Source: Pseudomonadota bacterium
Lineage (GTDB): Bacteria; Pseudomonadota; Gammaproteobacteria; Xanthomonadales; Xanthomonadaceae
DNA length: 64,000 nucleotides
Reading direction: 5' to 3'
NCBI GenBank assembly: GCA_018242485.1
Contig: JAFEBV010000027.1
Location: 1-64,000, forward strand
The position numbers and the translations under genes were made by a program. Positions 9,254-17,469 of the stretch are shown piece by piece (within the stretch, counting starts at the first letter, position 1; every line of letters begins with the position of its first letter). The notes beneath the pieces were generated by a model that saw only the letters and a list, made by a program, of their open reading frames with translations, had not been told where the DNA came from and searched no databases.

Positions 9254-9810
9254 AAACCATCCTTGCCGTGGCGACGTTCGCCGCGTTCGCGCTTTGCCCG
9301 ATGGCATGGGCCGCCAGCTGGCACGCCGACGGCAAGGCATCCACGCTGACGTTCTCCACGGTCAGCCAGGGCGCGGCGATCGACGGTCGATTCAAGACCT
9401 TCACCGCGATCATCGATTTCGACCCGGCGAAGCTGGCCAGCTCCCGCTTCGATGTGAGCATCACCCTGTCCAGCGCCGACACCGCCGCCGAGGAACGCGA
9501 CCAGATGCTGCGCGGCACCGATTTCCTCGACGCCACGCACGCACCGACCGCGCGCTACACCTGCACGAAGTTCCGCAGCCTCGGCGGTAATCGCTACGCG
9601 GCCGACGGTACGCTGACTTTGCGCGGGGTGAGCAAGCCAGTGACATTGAATTTCAAGTGGACGCCCGGCACGGCACCCGCACTGGTCGGCGATACCACGC
9701 TCAACCGGCTCGACTTCAACGTCGGCGGCGGACAGTGGGCCGACACCAGCCAGATCGCCAACGCGGTGAAGATCCACACCGCGCTCAAACTTGAGGCGGC
9801 GACGAAATAG
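9250..9810 (+). CDS. YceI family periplasmic lipid-binding protein
   Basis: A 186-residue protein with a signal peptide (cleavage near AWA-ASW at 20) and the YceI lipocalin-like pattern: STLTFSTVSQGAAIDGRF, then IDFDPAKLASSRFDVSI, then LRGTDFLDATHAPTARYT and LTLRGVSKPVTLNF. YceI proteins hold isoprenoid or amphiphilic ligands such as long-chain quinones in the periplasm. The start overlaps the stop of the cytochrome b561 gene, so a coupled electron-transfer or quinone-related role is plausible but inferred. Confidence 0.93.
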   Translation: MKTILAVATFAAFALCPMAWAASWHADGKASTLTFSTVSQGAAIDGRFKTFTAIIDFDPAKLASSRFDVSITLSSADTAAEERDQMLRGTDFLDATHAPTARYTCTKFRSLGGNRYAADGTLTLRGVSKPVTLNFKWTPGTAPALVGDTTLNRLDFNVGGGQWADTSQIANAVKIHTALKLEAATK

Positions 9811-9815
9811 CGCGC

Positions 9816-10046
9816 TTACGCTCCGGTCAGGAACACCCGTACTGCCGCCGCAGCGAACGGCCAGCCCAGTTCGACGCCACGCACATCGTCGCGCAACACC
9901 GGCACGCGGGTGCCGTAGCGCGCCTCCAGTTCTGCATCGCCGTCGATCCACACGCTCTCGAACTCCGGTACGCGCGCAGCGGCGAGTACGTCCAGCGCGG
10001 CATCGCACAGCGGGCAGTCGTCGCGTTGATACAACAGATAGCGCAT
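9816..10046 (-). CDS. Glutaredoxin-like protein with CPLC motif
   Basis: This 76-residue protein begins MRYLLYQRDDCPLCDAALDVL, which is the glutaredoxin-like (DUF836) family with a CxxC redox pair. A cis-proline segment TRVPVLRDD follows, as in the thioredoxin fold. It probably acts as a small cytoplasmic thiol-disulfide protein; the partner is unknown. The upstream reading frame is open for another 29 codons, but ATG 10046 gives the family N terminus. The gene converges on the YceI gene, with 5 bases between the stops. Confidence 0.85.
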   Translation of the reverse strand: MRYLLYQRDDCPLCDAALDVLAAARVPEFESVWIDGDAELEARYGTRVPVLRDDVRGVELGWPFAAAAVRVFLTGA

Positions 10047-10152
10047 GTTCGGTTTCCACGCTGGCGATGGCATCGGGTCGGCATAGAATAGCGGCGGCGG
10101 TGTCTGGCGTATTTCAGGAAGGACAGGTCTCAAGATCGCGGCAGCTGCTGTA

Positions 10153-10203
10153 ACCCGCCCTCATCCGGCGCTTCGCGCCACCTTCTCCCGGTGGGAGAAG
10201 GGC
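10153..10203. repeat. Interspersed palindromic element upstream of sdaA
   Basis: The element reads CCGCCCTCATCCGGCGCTTCGCG and then CACCTTCTCCC, with GGTGGGAGAAGGG closing the hairpin. It has the CCCTCATCCG core shared with copies at 14.1-14.4, 42.0 and 50.5 kb. It ends 20 bases before the sdaA start, so it lies in the 5' untranslated region. Confidence 0.85.
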
Positions 10204-10223
10204 AACCACAAGAGCGTCCATCC

Positions 10224-11606
10224 ATGGCCGTCAGCACGTTTGATTTATTCAAGATCGGCATCGGCCCCTCGTCCTCGCACACGGTCGGGCCGATGCGCGC
10301 GGCGGCGCGTTTCGTCGGTCGCTGGCTGGACGAGGCCAGCTTGCTCGACCGGGTCGCGCGGGTGCGCTGCGAGTTGTACGGCTCGTTGGCGTTGACCGGG
10401 CGTGGGCATGGCACCGACAAGGCGGTGTTGCTCGGGTTGGAGGGCGAGAGCCCGGACAGCGTCGATCCCGACGCCATCCCGGCGCAGCTCGAGCGCATCC
10501 GCGGCAGCAAGATCCTGCGCCTGCCCGGCGGCCGCCAGATCGCTTTCGACGAAACGACCGACCTGATTTTCAACAAGCGCCAGAGCCTGCCCTTCCATCC
10601 CAACGGCATGCGCTTTGCCGCCTTCGATGCGGCCGGCGCTGAAATCGCCACCCGCGATTACTACTCGGTCGGCGGCGGCTTCGTGGTCAATCATGACGAG
10701 GCCGCGGCCAACCGCATCGTCGCCGACACCACCGAGCTGCCCTATCCGTTTCATTCGGCCGACGCACTACTCGCGCATTGCGCGCAGCACGGCCTGAGCA
10801 TCGCGCAGGTGATGTTCGCCAACGAGCGCGCGTGGCGCGACGAGGACGCCATCCGCGCCGGCCTGCGCGCGATCTGGCAGGCGATGCAGGACGGCGTCAA
10901 GCGCGGCATGCGCAGCGACGGCACCCTGCCCGGCGGCCTGCACGTCAAGCGTCGCGCGCCGGTGCTGCATCAGGATCTGCTCGGGCGGCCGGAGGCGGCG
11001 ATGCGCGATCCGCTGACCGTGCTCGACTGGGTCAACCTGTACGCGCTGGCGATCAACGAGGAGAACGCCGCCGGCGGGCGCGTGGTGACCGCGCCGACCA
11101 ATGGCGCGGCGGGCATCGTGCCGGCCGTGCTGCATTACTACGATCGCTTCTGCCCGGGCGCGAACGAACAGGGCGTGTTCGATTTCCTGCTCACCGCCGC
11201 GGCGATCGGCATCCTGTACAAGGAGAACGCCTCGATTTCCGGCGCCGAGGTCGGTTGTCAGGGCGAAGTCGGCGTGGCTTGCTCGATGGCCGCCGGTGGC
11301 CTGACCGCCGCGCTCGGCGGCAGCCCCGGGCAGATCGAGAACGCCGCCGAGATCGGCATGGAACACAACCTCGGCCTGACCTGCGATCCCATCGGCGGGC
11401 TGGTGCAGATCCCGTGCATCGAGCGCAACGCGATGGGCTCGGTGAAGGCGATCAACGCCAGCCGCATGGCCCTGCGTGGCGACGGCAAGCACAAGGTGTC
11501 GCTGGACAAGGTCATCAAGACCATGCGCGAAACCGGCCGCGACATGCAGGACAAGTACAAGGAGACCAGCCGTGGCGGGCTGGCGGTGAACGTGATCGAA
11601 TGCTGA
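10224..11606 (+). CDS. sdaA: L-serine ammonia-lyase (iron-sulfur dependent)
   Basis: The enzyme deaminates L-serine to pyruvate and ammonia. The 460-residue single-chain form starts [20 protein letters not shown], the family signature. Cysteines expected to hold the [4Fe-4S] cluster are in [29 protein letters not shown] and the C-terminal region. The start at 10224 gives the family N terminus; the frame remains open to 10191 within the repeat element. The gene stands alone between a glutaredoxin-like gene on the other strand and a toxin-antitoxin pair. Confidence 0.95.
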   Translation: MAVSTFDLFKIGIGPSSSHTVGPMRAAARFVGRWLDEASLLDRVARVRCELYGSLALTGRGHGTDKAVLLGLEGESPDSVDPDAIPAQLERIRGSKILRLPGGRQIAFDETTDLIFNKRQSLPFHPNGMRFAAFDAAGAEIATRDYYSVGGGFVVNHDEAAANRIVADTTELPYPFHSADALLAHCAQHGLSIAQVMFANERAWRDEDAIRAGLRAIWQAMQDGVKRGMRSDGTLPGGLHVKRRAPVLHQDLLGRPEAAMRDPLTVLDWVNLYALAINEENAAGGRVVTAPTNGAAGIVPAVLHYYDRFCPGANEQGVFDFLLTAAAIGILYKENASISGAEVGCQGEVGVACSMAAGGLTAALGGSPGQIENAAEIGMEHNLGLTCDPIGGLVQIPCIERNAMGSVKAINASRMALRGDGKHKVSLDKVIKTMRETGRDMQDKYKETSRGGLAVNVIEC

Positions 11607-11616
11607 ACGCTGCGGC

Positions 11617-11666
11617 TTGCTGCAACGACTCTTCAAGACTAGAATCCTGACCAGATTTCAATCAGG
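11617..11666 (+). promoter_or_regulatory. Promoter and operator-like repeat of toxin-antitoxin operon
   Basis: A TTGCTG -35 element (11617-11622) and a TAGAAT -10 element (11640-11645) are spaced by 17 bases. Directly after lies CCTGA...TCAGG (11646-11666), an inverted repeat just before the antitoxin gene. Such placement fits autoregulation by the antitoxin-toxin complex, as is usual for these modules. Confidence 0.6.
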
Positions 11667-11674
11667 TAGCGATC

Positions 11675-11932
11675 ATGAAGACTTGGCAGGTACAGGAAGC
11701 CAAGGCCCGTTTCAGCGAATTGCTGCGCGCGAGCACCGAGAATGGCCCGCAACTGGTGAGCCTTCACGGCAAGCCGGCCGCGGTGGTTGTCCCCATTTCT
11801 CAATGGCAGCGCATGCAGCAAGCGGCCGGCCGCAGTGCCAAGGACTGGCTGCTTGCCCCGGAAGCGCGCGGCACGCTGGAAATCCCCGCGCGCGGCGCTG
11901 CGACCAGCCGCAAGCCGCCGACGTTCGCCTGA
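11675..11932 (+). CDS. Phd/YefM-type antitoxin
   Basis: The 85-residue protein begins MKTWQVQEAKARFSELL and continues with LVSLHGKPAAVVVPISQW, the DNA-binding Phd/YefM fold. The C-terminal tail, rich in Arg, Pro and Ala, would wrap the toxin. It is followed after 12 bases by a PIN-domain toxin, the standard order. Together with its own promoter it forms a self-contained module between sdaA and a lipoprotein gene, suggesting an acquired cassette, though base composition matches the surroundings. Confidence 0.92.
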   Translation: MKTWQVQEAKARFSELLRASTENGPQLVSLHGKPAAVVVPISQWQRMQQAAGRSAKDWLLAPEARGTLEIPARGAATSRKPPTFA

Positions 11933-11944
11933 CCTGCGCGCGGC

Positions 11945-12355
11945 ATGTTCCTGCTCGATACCAACGTCGTCTCGGAACTACGCAAGAACAAGCCTCACGG
12001 TGCCGTGCTGGCGTGGTATCGGCAGGCTCCCGAGCACGGCCTGTACCTGTCTGCGGTGACGCTCGGCGAGATCCAGAAAGGTATCGAACTCACGCGCGTA
12101 CCGGATGCAGCCAAGGCCGCGGAAATCCAGGCGTGGCTGGATGGATTGGCATACAACTTCCCGATCCTGCCGGCCGATACCGCGGTGTTCCGGCGATGGG
12201 CCTTGCTGATGCACGGCCGCGCCGATCACCACATCGAGGATGCGCTGATAGCGGCCACTGCACTGGCCCACGGGCTCACCGTCGTCACTCGCAACGTGCG
12301 CGACTTCAAGCCGTTCGGCGTGGCCGTGTTCGACCCATTCCGGTTCGGGCGCTGA
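11945..12355 (+). CDS. PIN-domain toxin, VapC/FitB type
   Basis: This 136-residue protein starts MFLLDTNVVSELRK, carrying the first acidic residue of the PIN active site. It continues with VTLGEIQKGIE and later HIEDALIAATALAHGLTVVTRN, which supply the remaining acidic residues (Glu, Asp, and the Asp of NVRDF). PIN toxins of this type are Mg-dependent endoribonucleases that arrest translation unless bound by the antitoxin. All key residues look intact, so the toxin is probably functional. Confidence 0.93.
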   Translation: MFLLDTNVVSELRKNKPHGAVLAWYRQAPEHGLYLSAVTLGEIQKGIELTRVPDAAKAAEIQAWLDGLAYNFPILPADTAVFRRWALLMHGRADHHIEDALIAATALAHGLTVVTRNVRDFKPFGVAVFDPFRFGR

Positions 12356-12446
12356 TGCTTCCCGTCCCGCAGTCGGTTCAACAACGGCCGCATTGCACAC
12401 AACGCCCCGCCAGAAAGCCACCCGCTGTTCAACGACTGATCCATCC

Positions 12447-12965
12447 ATGAAAAGAACCCTCGCGCTCGCCAGTTGCCTCGCCCTCGCCGCCTGCTCGCAT
12501 CTTTCCATGCCGCATATCGGCATGCCGCATTTCCCGGCGCAGCCGGTCTCCGGCACAGTCGTGGGCGTGGTCGAGTACGACACCGGGTTGACGACGTTCT
12601 CCACCGTCAGCGGCCATTACCATCAGGACATGTGCTCCAGCGCCAAGGGCGATGCCGACGTGCACCTGAGCGACAAGGAAATGCGCAAGATCCTCGCGCA
12701 GGCCGAAAAGGACGGGTTCTATACCGTGCCGGCCGATCTGACGACAACATGGTCGGATCCGGCGCGACGCCCGCCGCACTGCGCCAACTTCCGCCTGCAC
12801 ATCGCTGCGGGCGATCGCCACAACGAGGCGCGCTGGGATTGCGGTGCGGATGGATCGAACACTCCGCCGGCGCCGGTCGCACCGCTGGTGCGCACGATCC
12901 AGCAGATCCTGCGCTCGCGCAAAGAGGTTAGCGGCATGCCGTGGTCGAGTTGCCCGGTGCGCTGA
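12447..12965 (+). CDS. Putative lipoprotein, unknown function
   Basis: The 172-residue protein begins MKRTLALASCLALAACSH, a lipoprotein signal with lipobox LAAC. The mature part has a short Met/Pro/His-rich stretch (MPHIGMPHFPAQP), then a domain with paired cysteines (DMCSS, PPHCANF, WDCG, SSCPV) that may form disulfides in the periplasm. No family is recognised. The frame extends upstream to 12393, but that would bury the signal sequence. It follows the toxin gene by 91 bases and precedes the GDCCVxC gene by 24 bases. Confidence 0.75.
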   Translation: MKRTLALASCLALAACSHLSMPHIGMPHFPAQPVSGTVVGVVEYDTGLTTFSTVSGHYHQDMCSSAKGDADVHLSDKEMRKILAQAEKDGFYTVPADLTTTWSDPARRPPHCANFRLHIAAGDRHNEARWDCGADGSNTPPAPVAPLVRTIQQILRSRKEVSGMPWSSCPVR

Positions 12966-12989
12966 CACGAGTTCGCGAGAACTCCAAAC

Positions 12990-13202
12990 ATGCACGAACC
13001 AATCCTCGAATCGGTGCTGACCTGCCCGCACTGCCAGCATCGGCAGACGCTGACGATGCCGGTCGATGCCTGCCGGTTCTTCCATCAATGCGCCGGCTGC
13101 GGGTGCCTGCTGCAACCGCGCACCGGCGATTGCTGCGTGTTCTGCTCCTACGGCTCGGTCAAGTGCCCACCGATGCAGCAGCACCGCGGTTGTTGCGGCT
13201 GA
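12990..13202 (+). CDS. GDCCVxC-domain small protein
   Basis: A 70-residue cysteine-rich protein with an N-terminal CPHCQH pair, a CAGCGCL pair and the motif GDCCVFCSYGSVKCPP. This matches the small family annotated as GDCCVxC-domain (seleno)proteins. This member has cysteine throughout and no in-frame TGA. The four CxxC-like pairs suggest zinc or copper binding, possibly with a redox role; the function is not established. Confidence 0.8.
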   Translation: MHEPILESVLTCPHCQHRQTLTMPVDACRFFHQCAGCGCLLQPRTGDCCVFCSYGSVKCPPMQQHRGCCG

Positions 13203-13235
13203 GCGCCACGGGCGCGGGCTGGCGCGCCGATTCGA

Positions 13236-14717
13236 TCACACGGCACTCGCCGATTCACGGGCGATGCGCAACACATCGTCGAGCAGGGCCGCGGCGGTGA
13301 CCTGCGCGCCGGCGCCCGGGCCCTGGATCAACAACGGCTGCTCGCGGTAGCGATCCGACCAGATCGCCAGCCGGTTGTCGGTGCCGGCGCCGCCGGCCAG
13401 CGGATGCTCCGGCGGCAACGCTTCCAGCCCCACACGCGCGCGCGGCAAACCGTCGGCATCGCGTTCCAGTCGCGCGATGAAACGCAACTTCTCGCCACGT
13501 TTGTAGGCTTGTGCGTAGCGCTCGCGCAGCGGCGCATCCAGCTTCGTCAGGCGCGCATCCACATCCTGTCGATCCACCTCGCGCAGGGTTGGCGGCACCA
13601 GCGAATCCACCGCGACCGCATCGGCTTCCAGTTCGAAGCCGGCGCTGCGGGCGAGGATCAGCAGCTTGCGGCGCACATCCTCGCCGGACAGATCCTCGCG
13701 CGGATCGGGCTCGGTGTAACCGGCCTCGCGCGCGGCGCGCACGAGGGCAGAGAACGGACGCATGCCGTCGTAGTGATTGCACAGCCATGCCAGCGAACCC
13801 GACAGCACGCCGGCGATGGCGTGGATGCGATCGCCGCCGGCGCGCAATTCGCGCAGGGATCGCAGCAACGGCAGGCCGGCACCGACGGTGGCCGCATCGC
13901 CGTAGTGGGTGCCGGCTTGCGCGCAAGCCGCGCGGATCGCCCGCCAGCGCGCCAGTGCGGTGCCCTGCCCGAGCTTGCAGGCGGTAACGACATGGATGCC
14001 CTGCGCGAGCCAGTGCGCATGCTGCTCGGCCACCGCATCGCTGGCGGTGGCGTCGATGAGGATGCGCGGGCCATGAGTCCCGAGAGCGCCGGCGACCGCA
14101 TTGAACCCCTCTCCCTCCGGGATGAGATGTTGCGATTGCGAACCACCGGTTCGCGCAACATCGAATGCCTCCGCGTTGACGCGGAGGCCGGGGCGCGGAG
14201 CGAGGTGGCGCGAAGCCCCGGATGAGGGAAGGCAATTGTCTGCGACGAGAGATTTCGCAACCTTAAACACCTTTCCCTCATCCGCCCTGCGGGCACCTTC
14301 TCCCGGAGGGAGAAGGAAAAGCTCGTCAGTCGCAGCAAGAGGGAAGTGCTTCGCGATTCGCTGCACTTTTCCCTCATCTGCCGCTGCGCGGCACCTTCCC
14401 CCGGCGGTGGAAGGGAGAAAACAACTCGTGGAATTGGCGATGTGCACAAATTGCAATCGATGGGTGAGCGGCGATCCAGCCAGATCCTGCAAGCGTTGCA
14501 GCAGCGCTTTGCCGACCGTGCCGGTTCCGAGCAAGGCGATGCGCACAGGTGCGATGGATGGCGCGATACATGTGCGTGCAGCGGCATCGGTCGATGCCGA
14601 ATCATCCTGCAACGAATCGCCACGCGACGCATCGCCACGCCGACAGGCCGGTTTTCGCGCGAGCGCATCCACTTCGACGACGCCAGCGCCAGGCTCCACC
14701 ACCGCCGCGGTCAACAC
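13236..14717 (-). CDS. hom: Homoserine dehydrogenase with repeat-derived internal extension
   Basis: This is the NAD(P)H-dependent enzyme making homoserine from aspartate semialdehyde, at the branch to methionine and threonine. The dinucleotide fold begins with RIALLGTGTVGKALL, and the catalytic core shows VVTACKLGQGTALARW, ATVGAGLPLLRSL and AGVLSGSLAWL. Between HIANS and RILIDATASD, where relatives have about 45 residues, this protein has about 125; the extra part is translated palindromic repeat. The start is uncertain: GTG 14717 overlaps the metB stop and follows GAGCAGG; GTG 14741 and GTG 14546 (directly before RIALLG) are alternatives. It is third in metX-metB-hom. No aspartokinase or ACT domain is fused. 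Confidence 0.88.
   Translation of the reverse strand: MLTAAVVEPGAGVVEVDALARKPACRRGDASRGDSLQDDSASTDAAARTCIAPSIAPVRIALLGTGTVGKALLQRLQDLAGSPLTHRLQFVHIANSTSCFLPSTAGGRCRAAADEGKVQRIAKHFPLAATDELFLLPPGEGARRADEGKVFKVAKSLVADNCLPSSGASRHLAPRPGLRVNAEAFDVARTGGSQSQHLIPEGEGFNAVAGALGTHGPRILIDATASDAVAEQHAHWLAQGIHVVTACKLGQGTALARWRAIRAACAQAGTHYGDAATVGAGLPLLRSLRELRAGGDRIHAIAGVLSGSLAWLCNHYDGMRPFSALVRAAREAGYTEPDPREDLSGEDVRRKLLILARSAGFELEADAVAVDSLVPPTLREVDRQDVDARLTKLDAPLRERYAQAYKRGEKLRFIARLERDADGLPRARVGLEALPPEHPLAGGAGTDNRLAIWSDRYREQPLLIQGPGAGAQVTAAALLDDVLRIARESASAV
14100..14425. repeat. Cluster of interspersed palindromes inside hom
   Basis: Several copies of the GC-rich dispersed element occur in tandem within the hom coding region. 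One is around 14107 (CTCTCCCTCCGGGATGAG), one around 14168-14228 (CGCGGAGGCCGGGG ... GAAGCCCCGGATGAGGG), one at 14274-14325 (CCCTCATCCGCCCTGCGGGC, then CTTCTCCCGGAGGGAGAAGG) and one at 14368-14418 (CCCTCATCTGCCGCTGCGCGG, then CTTCCCCCGGCGGTGGAAGG). All keep the hom frame open. Confidence 0.9.
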
Positions 14718-15967
14718 GACACCTGCTCGCGTTGGAGACACGCCGTTGCATCGGTCGTCCGTGCAGCGTCATGCGTCGCCGCATCCACCACCGCCTGCGC
14801 GCGCTCCAGCGCCGCGGTGAGATCCGCCGTGAGGTCGTCGACGTGCTCGATGCCCACCGACAGCCGCAGCAGGCCGTCGGAGATGCCGGCCACCGCGCGC
14901 GCCTGCGCGGACATCGCCGCATGCGTCATCGTCGCCGGGTGCGCGATCAGGCTTTCCACGCCGCCCAGCGACTCGGCCAGAGTGAAGTGTTGCAGGCCAT
15001 CGAGGAAGGCGCGCACCACGTGCTTCGTATCGACCCCTTCGCTGCCGCGCAATTCGACGCTGAGCATCGCGCCATAGCCGTATTGCTGGCGGGTGGCGAG
15101 CGCGTGCCCCGGATGCGTGAGCAGGCCCGGGTAGTGCACCGCGGCGACCGCCGGATGCGCGGCCAGCAACTCGGCCAGCGCGGCGGCGTTTTCCTGATGC
15201 ACGCGCAGGCGCGCATCCAGCGTCCGCAACCCACGCAACGTCAGGAAGCTGTCGAACGGGCTGCCGGTCAGCCCCAGCGCGTTCGCCCACCACGTCAGCG
15301 TGGTCGCCAGTTCGGCATCGCGCGCCACCACCGCGCCGCCGACCACGTCGGAATGGCCGTTGATGTACTTGGTGGTCGAATGCAGGACGAGGTCGGCACC
15401 CAGTTCCAGCGGGCGTTGCAGGGCCGGCGAGAGGAAGGTGTTGTCGACCAGCACCAGCGCGCCAACGCGATGGGATGCTTCCGCCACCGCGCGGAGGTCG
15501 GTGATGCGCAGCAGCGGGTTGCTCGGGGTCTCGATCCATACCAGCTTCGGCCCGGCGCGCAGTGCCGCATCCAGCGCCTGCGGATCGTTGAAGTCCACGG
15601 TATCGACGTGGAAGTGCTGCTTGCGCGCCAGTGCGTCGAACAGCCGCCAGCAGCCGCCGTAGCAATCGTGCGGCACGATCACGCGATCGCCCGGCGCCAA
15701 CAGCGCATTGAGCACCAGCGTGCAGGCGGCCATGCCGGTGGCGGTCACCACCGCGCCGGCGCCGCCTTCCAGTTCGGCCAGAGCCTGCGCGAGCAGGTCG
15801 CGGGTGGGATTGCCGCTGCGGGTGTAGTCGTAGCGGCGCTTGCGCTCGAAGCCCTCGAAGCTGAAGTTGCTCGACAGCACGATCGGCGGGGTGACCGCAC
15901 CGTAGGCCGGATCGGAGTCGATGCCGCTGCGCACCGCCAGCGTGGCCGCACAGGGACGGGCGCTCAT
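14711..15967 (-). CDS. metB: Cystathionine gamma-synthase / O-succinylhomoserine lyase
   Basis: A PLP enzyme of the Cys/Met metabolism family, 418 residues. It shows YDYTRSGNPTRDLL, the TGMAACTLVL loop, the LVDNTFLSP aspartate that contacts the PLP ring, and the PLP lysine in HSTTKYINGHSD. With MetX upstream it would join an activated homoserine ester to cysteine, giving cystathionine. Substrate choice (succinyl ester, cysteine) is inferred from family and context. Its start overlaps the metX stop by ATGA, and its end overlaps the likely hom start. Confidence 0.93.
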   Translation of the reverse strand: MSARPCAATLAVRSGIDSDPAYGAVTPPIVLSSNFSFEGFERKRRYDYTRSGNPTRDLLAQALAELEGGAGAVVTATGMAACTLVLNALLAPGDRVIVPHDCYGGCWRLFDALARKQHFHVDTVDFNDPQALDAALRAGPKLVWIETPSNPLLRITDLRAVAEASHRVGALVLVDNTFLSPALQRPLELGADLVLHSTTKYINGHSDVVGGAVVARDAELATTLTWWANALGLTGSPFDSFLTLRGLRTLDARLRVHQENAAALAELLAAHPAVAAVHYPGLLTHPGHALATRQQYGYGAMLSVELRGSEGVDTKHVVRAFLDGLQHFTLAESLGGVESLIAHPATMTHAAMSAQARAVAGISDGLLRLSVGIEHVDDLTADLTAALERAQAVVDAATHDAARTTDATACLQREQVSC

Positions 15968-17100
15968 GCCACACCCCCGGCGACCGGCTCCAGCGCGGCG
16001 CGCACGATCGCGCCGATCGCGGAGGTTTCCTTCAGGAAAGCATCATGACCGTAGGGCGAGCGCAGCACGCGCACGCGCGCATCGCCGCGCAGCCGGTTGG
16101 CGAGTTCGTAGGCGTCCTCGGGCGGCACCAGCCGGTCGCCCTGCACCACCACGATGGTCGCCGGCACGCGGATGGACTCGGGGCGCACGCGGTGCAAGTC
16201 GATCGACTCGGACAGGCGCAGGAAGGCGGTCGGCGACCAGCGCTGCGCGTAGCGCGTGCCCTGCGCCTCCAGATAATCCTCGGCAGCGCAGCGCGCGCGC
16301 CCGCCGTCGAGCGCGGCCGGCGCAGCGAAGCGCTGCGCGAATTCCTCCGGCGCGCGGTAGGTCAGCATCGCCAGTTGCCGCGCCAGCGACACGCCCAGTT
16401 CGTCGGCGCACTGCAACTGGCCCAGCGCGACCACCTTGCGTTGCAGGGCGCGCAGCGCGCTGGCGTAGGGATGCGGACGGTGCGCGCCGGAGATCGCCAG
16501 CAGCCGGCGCAGGCGCGCGGCATGCCGCGCGGCGAACTGCCAGCCGACCAGTGCGCCGTAGGAGCAACCGATGAACGCCTCGATGCGGTCGATGCGCAGA
16601 TGCTCGAGCAGGGCGGCAATCGCGTCGGCCTGATCGGCGGTGTCGATCGGCGCATCCAGCGTGCCGTCGCTGCCGATCCAGTCGATCGAGATCACCTGCA
16701 CGCGGCGTGGATCCAGCGCGCGACCGACGCCGACCTGCGCATCCCACCAGCCGTGCAGTTCGTCGCCGGCGATCGCCGCAACACGGCGGTCGGCAGAGAT
16801 CCCACCCTGCACCACCACCGCCGGCAGGCGCGGATCGCCCAGCCGCTGCCACGCCAGGTTCAGTTCACGCACGCCGGCATGGCGCAGGGGCAGGGTGAGC
16901 TCCAGTTCGCCGCGCGCGCAGGGATAGGGGTCGCGTGCCGGTTCGACACTTGCAGCTGCGTTAGCCGCAGTTTCAGCGAACGCCTGCTCGACGCGGGCAT
17001 GCTCGCTGCGGGTGTCTTCGACCAGCAGCGCATCGTCGCCGGCAGCCGCCGCGGTGCGGGCACAGGAGAGGGTTTCAGCGGGAACGGTGGCAAGGCTCAT
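15964..17100 (-). CDS. metX: Homoserine O-acyltransferase (MetX family, probably succinyl)
   Basis: This alpha/beta-hydrolase activates homoserine as an O-acyl ester, the first dedicated step of methionine synthesis. The 378-residue protein has the nucleophile serine in FIGCSYGALVGWQFA, an aspartate in VVVQGDRLVPPEDAYELA, and the catalytic histidine in SPYGHDAFLKE. The GCSYGA form is found in the Xanthomonas-type MetX enzymes that use succinyl-CoA; that choice is an inference. Start ATG 17100 is supported by GGAGATCGCC just upstream, and the SAM-I riboswitch ends about 85 bases before it. It leads the metX-metB-hom operon. Confidence 0.93.
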   Translation of the reverse strand: MSLATVPAETLSCARTAAAAGDDALLVEDTRSEHARVEQAFAETAANAAASVEPARDPYPCARGELELTLPLRHAGVRELNLAWQRLGDPRLPAVVVQGGISADRRVAAIAGDELHGWWDAQVGVGRALDPRRVQVISIDWIGSDGTLDAPIDTADQADAIAALLEHLRIDRIEAFIGCSYGALVGWQFAARHAARLRRLLAISGAHRPHPYASALRALQRKVVALGQLQCADELGVSLARQLAMLTYRAPEEFAQRFAAPAALDGGRARCAAEDYLEAQGTRYAQRWSPTAFLRLSESIDLHRVRPESIRVPATIVVVQGDRLVPPEDAYELANRLRGDARVRVLRSPYGHDAFLKETSAIGAIVRAALEPVAGGVA

Positions 17101-17185
17101 GGCGATCTCCGGGTGGTGGATGCAGCCCAGCGGGATCGCGCGGTGTGCGGTCAACGATGCCGTCCACGCCTGACGGCGAAGACGA

Positions 17186-17296
17186 CCCATCTTCCGGTGG
17201 ACGCGAACGTCCCCGCAGGATTTGGCACCGCCCGACGCTTGCGCGTCGCGGTTGCCCCGGCTTCCAAGGGCCTGTCCCTCAGCCGGTCTCGATGGG
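17186..17296 (-). promoter_or_regulatory. SAM-I (S-box) riboswitch aptamer upstream of metX
   Basis: Read on the minus strand, this leader shows the S-box core: a P1 helix pairing CCCATC (17291-17296) with GATGGG (17186-17191), then GAGGGACAGGCCC, GCCGGGGCAACC and the late junction GGTGCCAAATCCTGC. SAM binding would reduce expression of metX-metB-hom. Downstream, GCCGTC/GACGGC (17159-17177) can form a 6-bp hairpin with a 7-base loop, but it has no U-tract, so the off mechanism may be translational or Rho-linked. A TTGACA -35 lies just upstream at about 17331-17336. Confidence 0.93.
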
Positions 17297-17364
17297 ATTG
17301 CGGGATGGATGCTGCGCCAGCGTTCCGAACTTGTCAATCGCTTTATCCGCATGAAGCGATGAAT

Positions 17365-17379
17365 ATGACGAATCGTCAT
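17365..17379. promoter_or_regulatory. Perfect palindrome ATGACGAATCGTCAT
   Basis: A 15-base sequence with perfect 7-base arms around one central base. It lies in the divergent region between the riboswitch-led met operon and the propeller-GGDEF gene, about 30 bases upstream of the TTGACA element on the minus strand. This is a good position for an operator. No regulator consensus is recognised. Confidence 0.45.
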
Positions 17380-17469
17380 GAGCAGGCGCGCGCACCGGAA
17401 CCCTGCCGAGGGCGTATCCGCAGGAACGAACGACACGCTAGACTGGCCACGACCACAAGGGGGACGTCG

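Noticed and set aside
16045..17469. The long N-terminal extension of the propeller-GGDEF frame
   Set aside because: It is antisense to metX and the riboswitch. The signal peptide and the AAGGGGGA site set the start at 17470.
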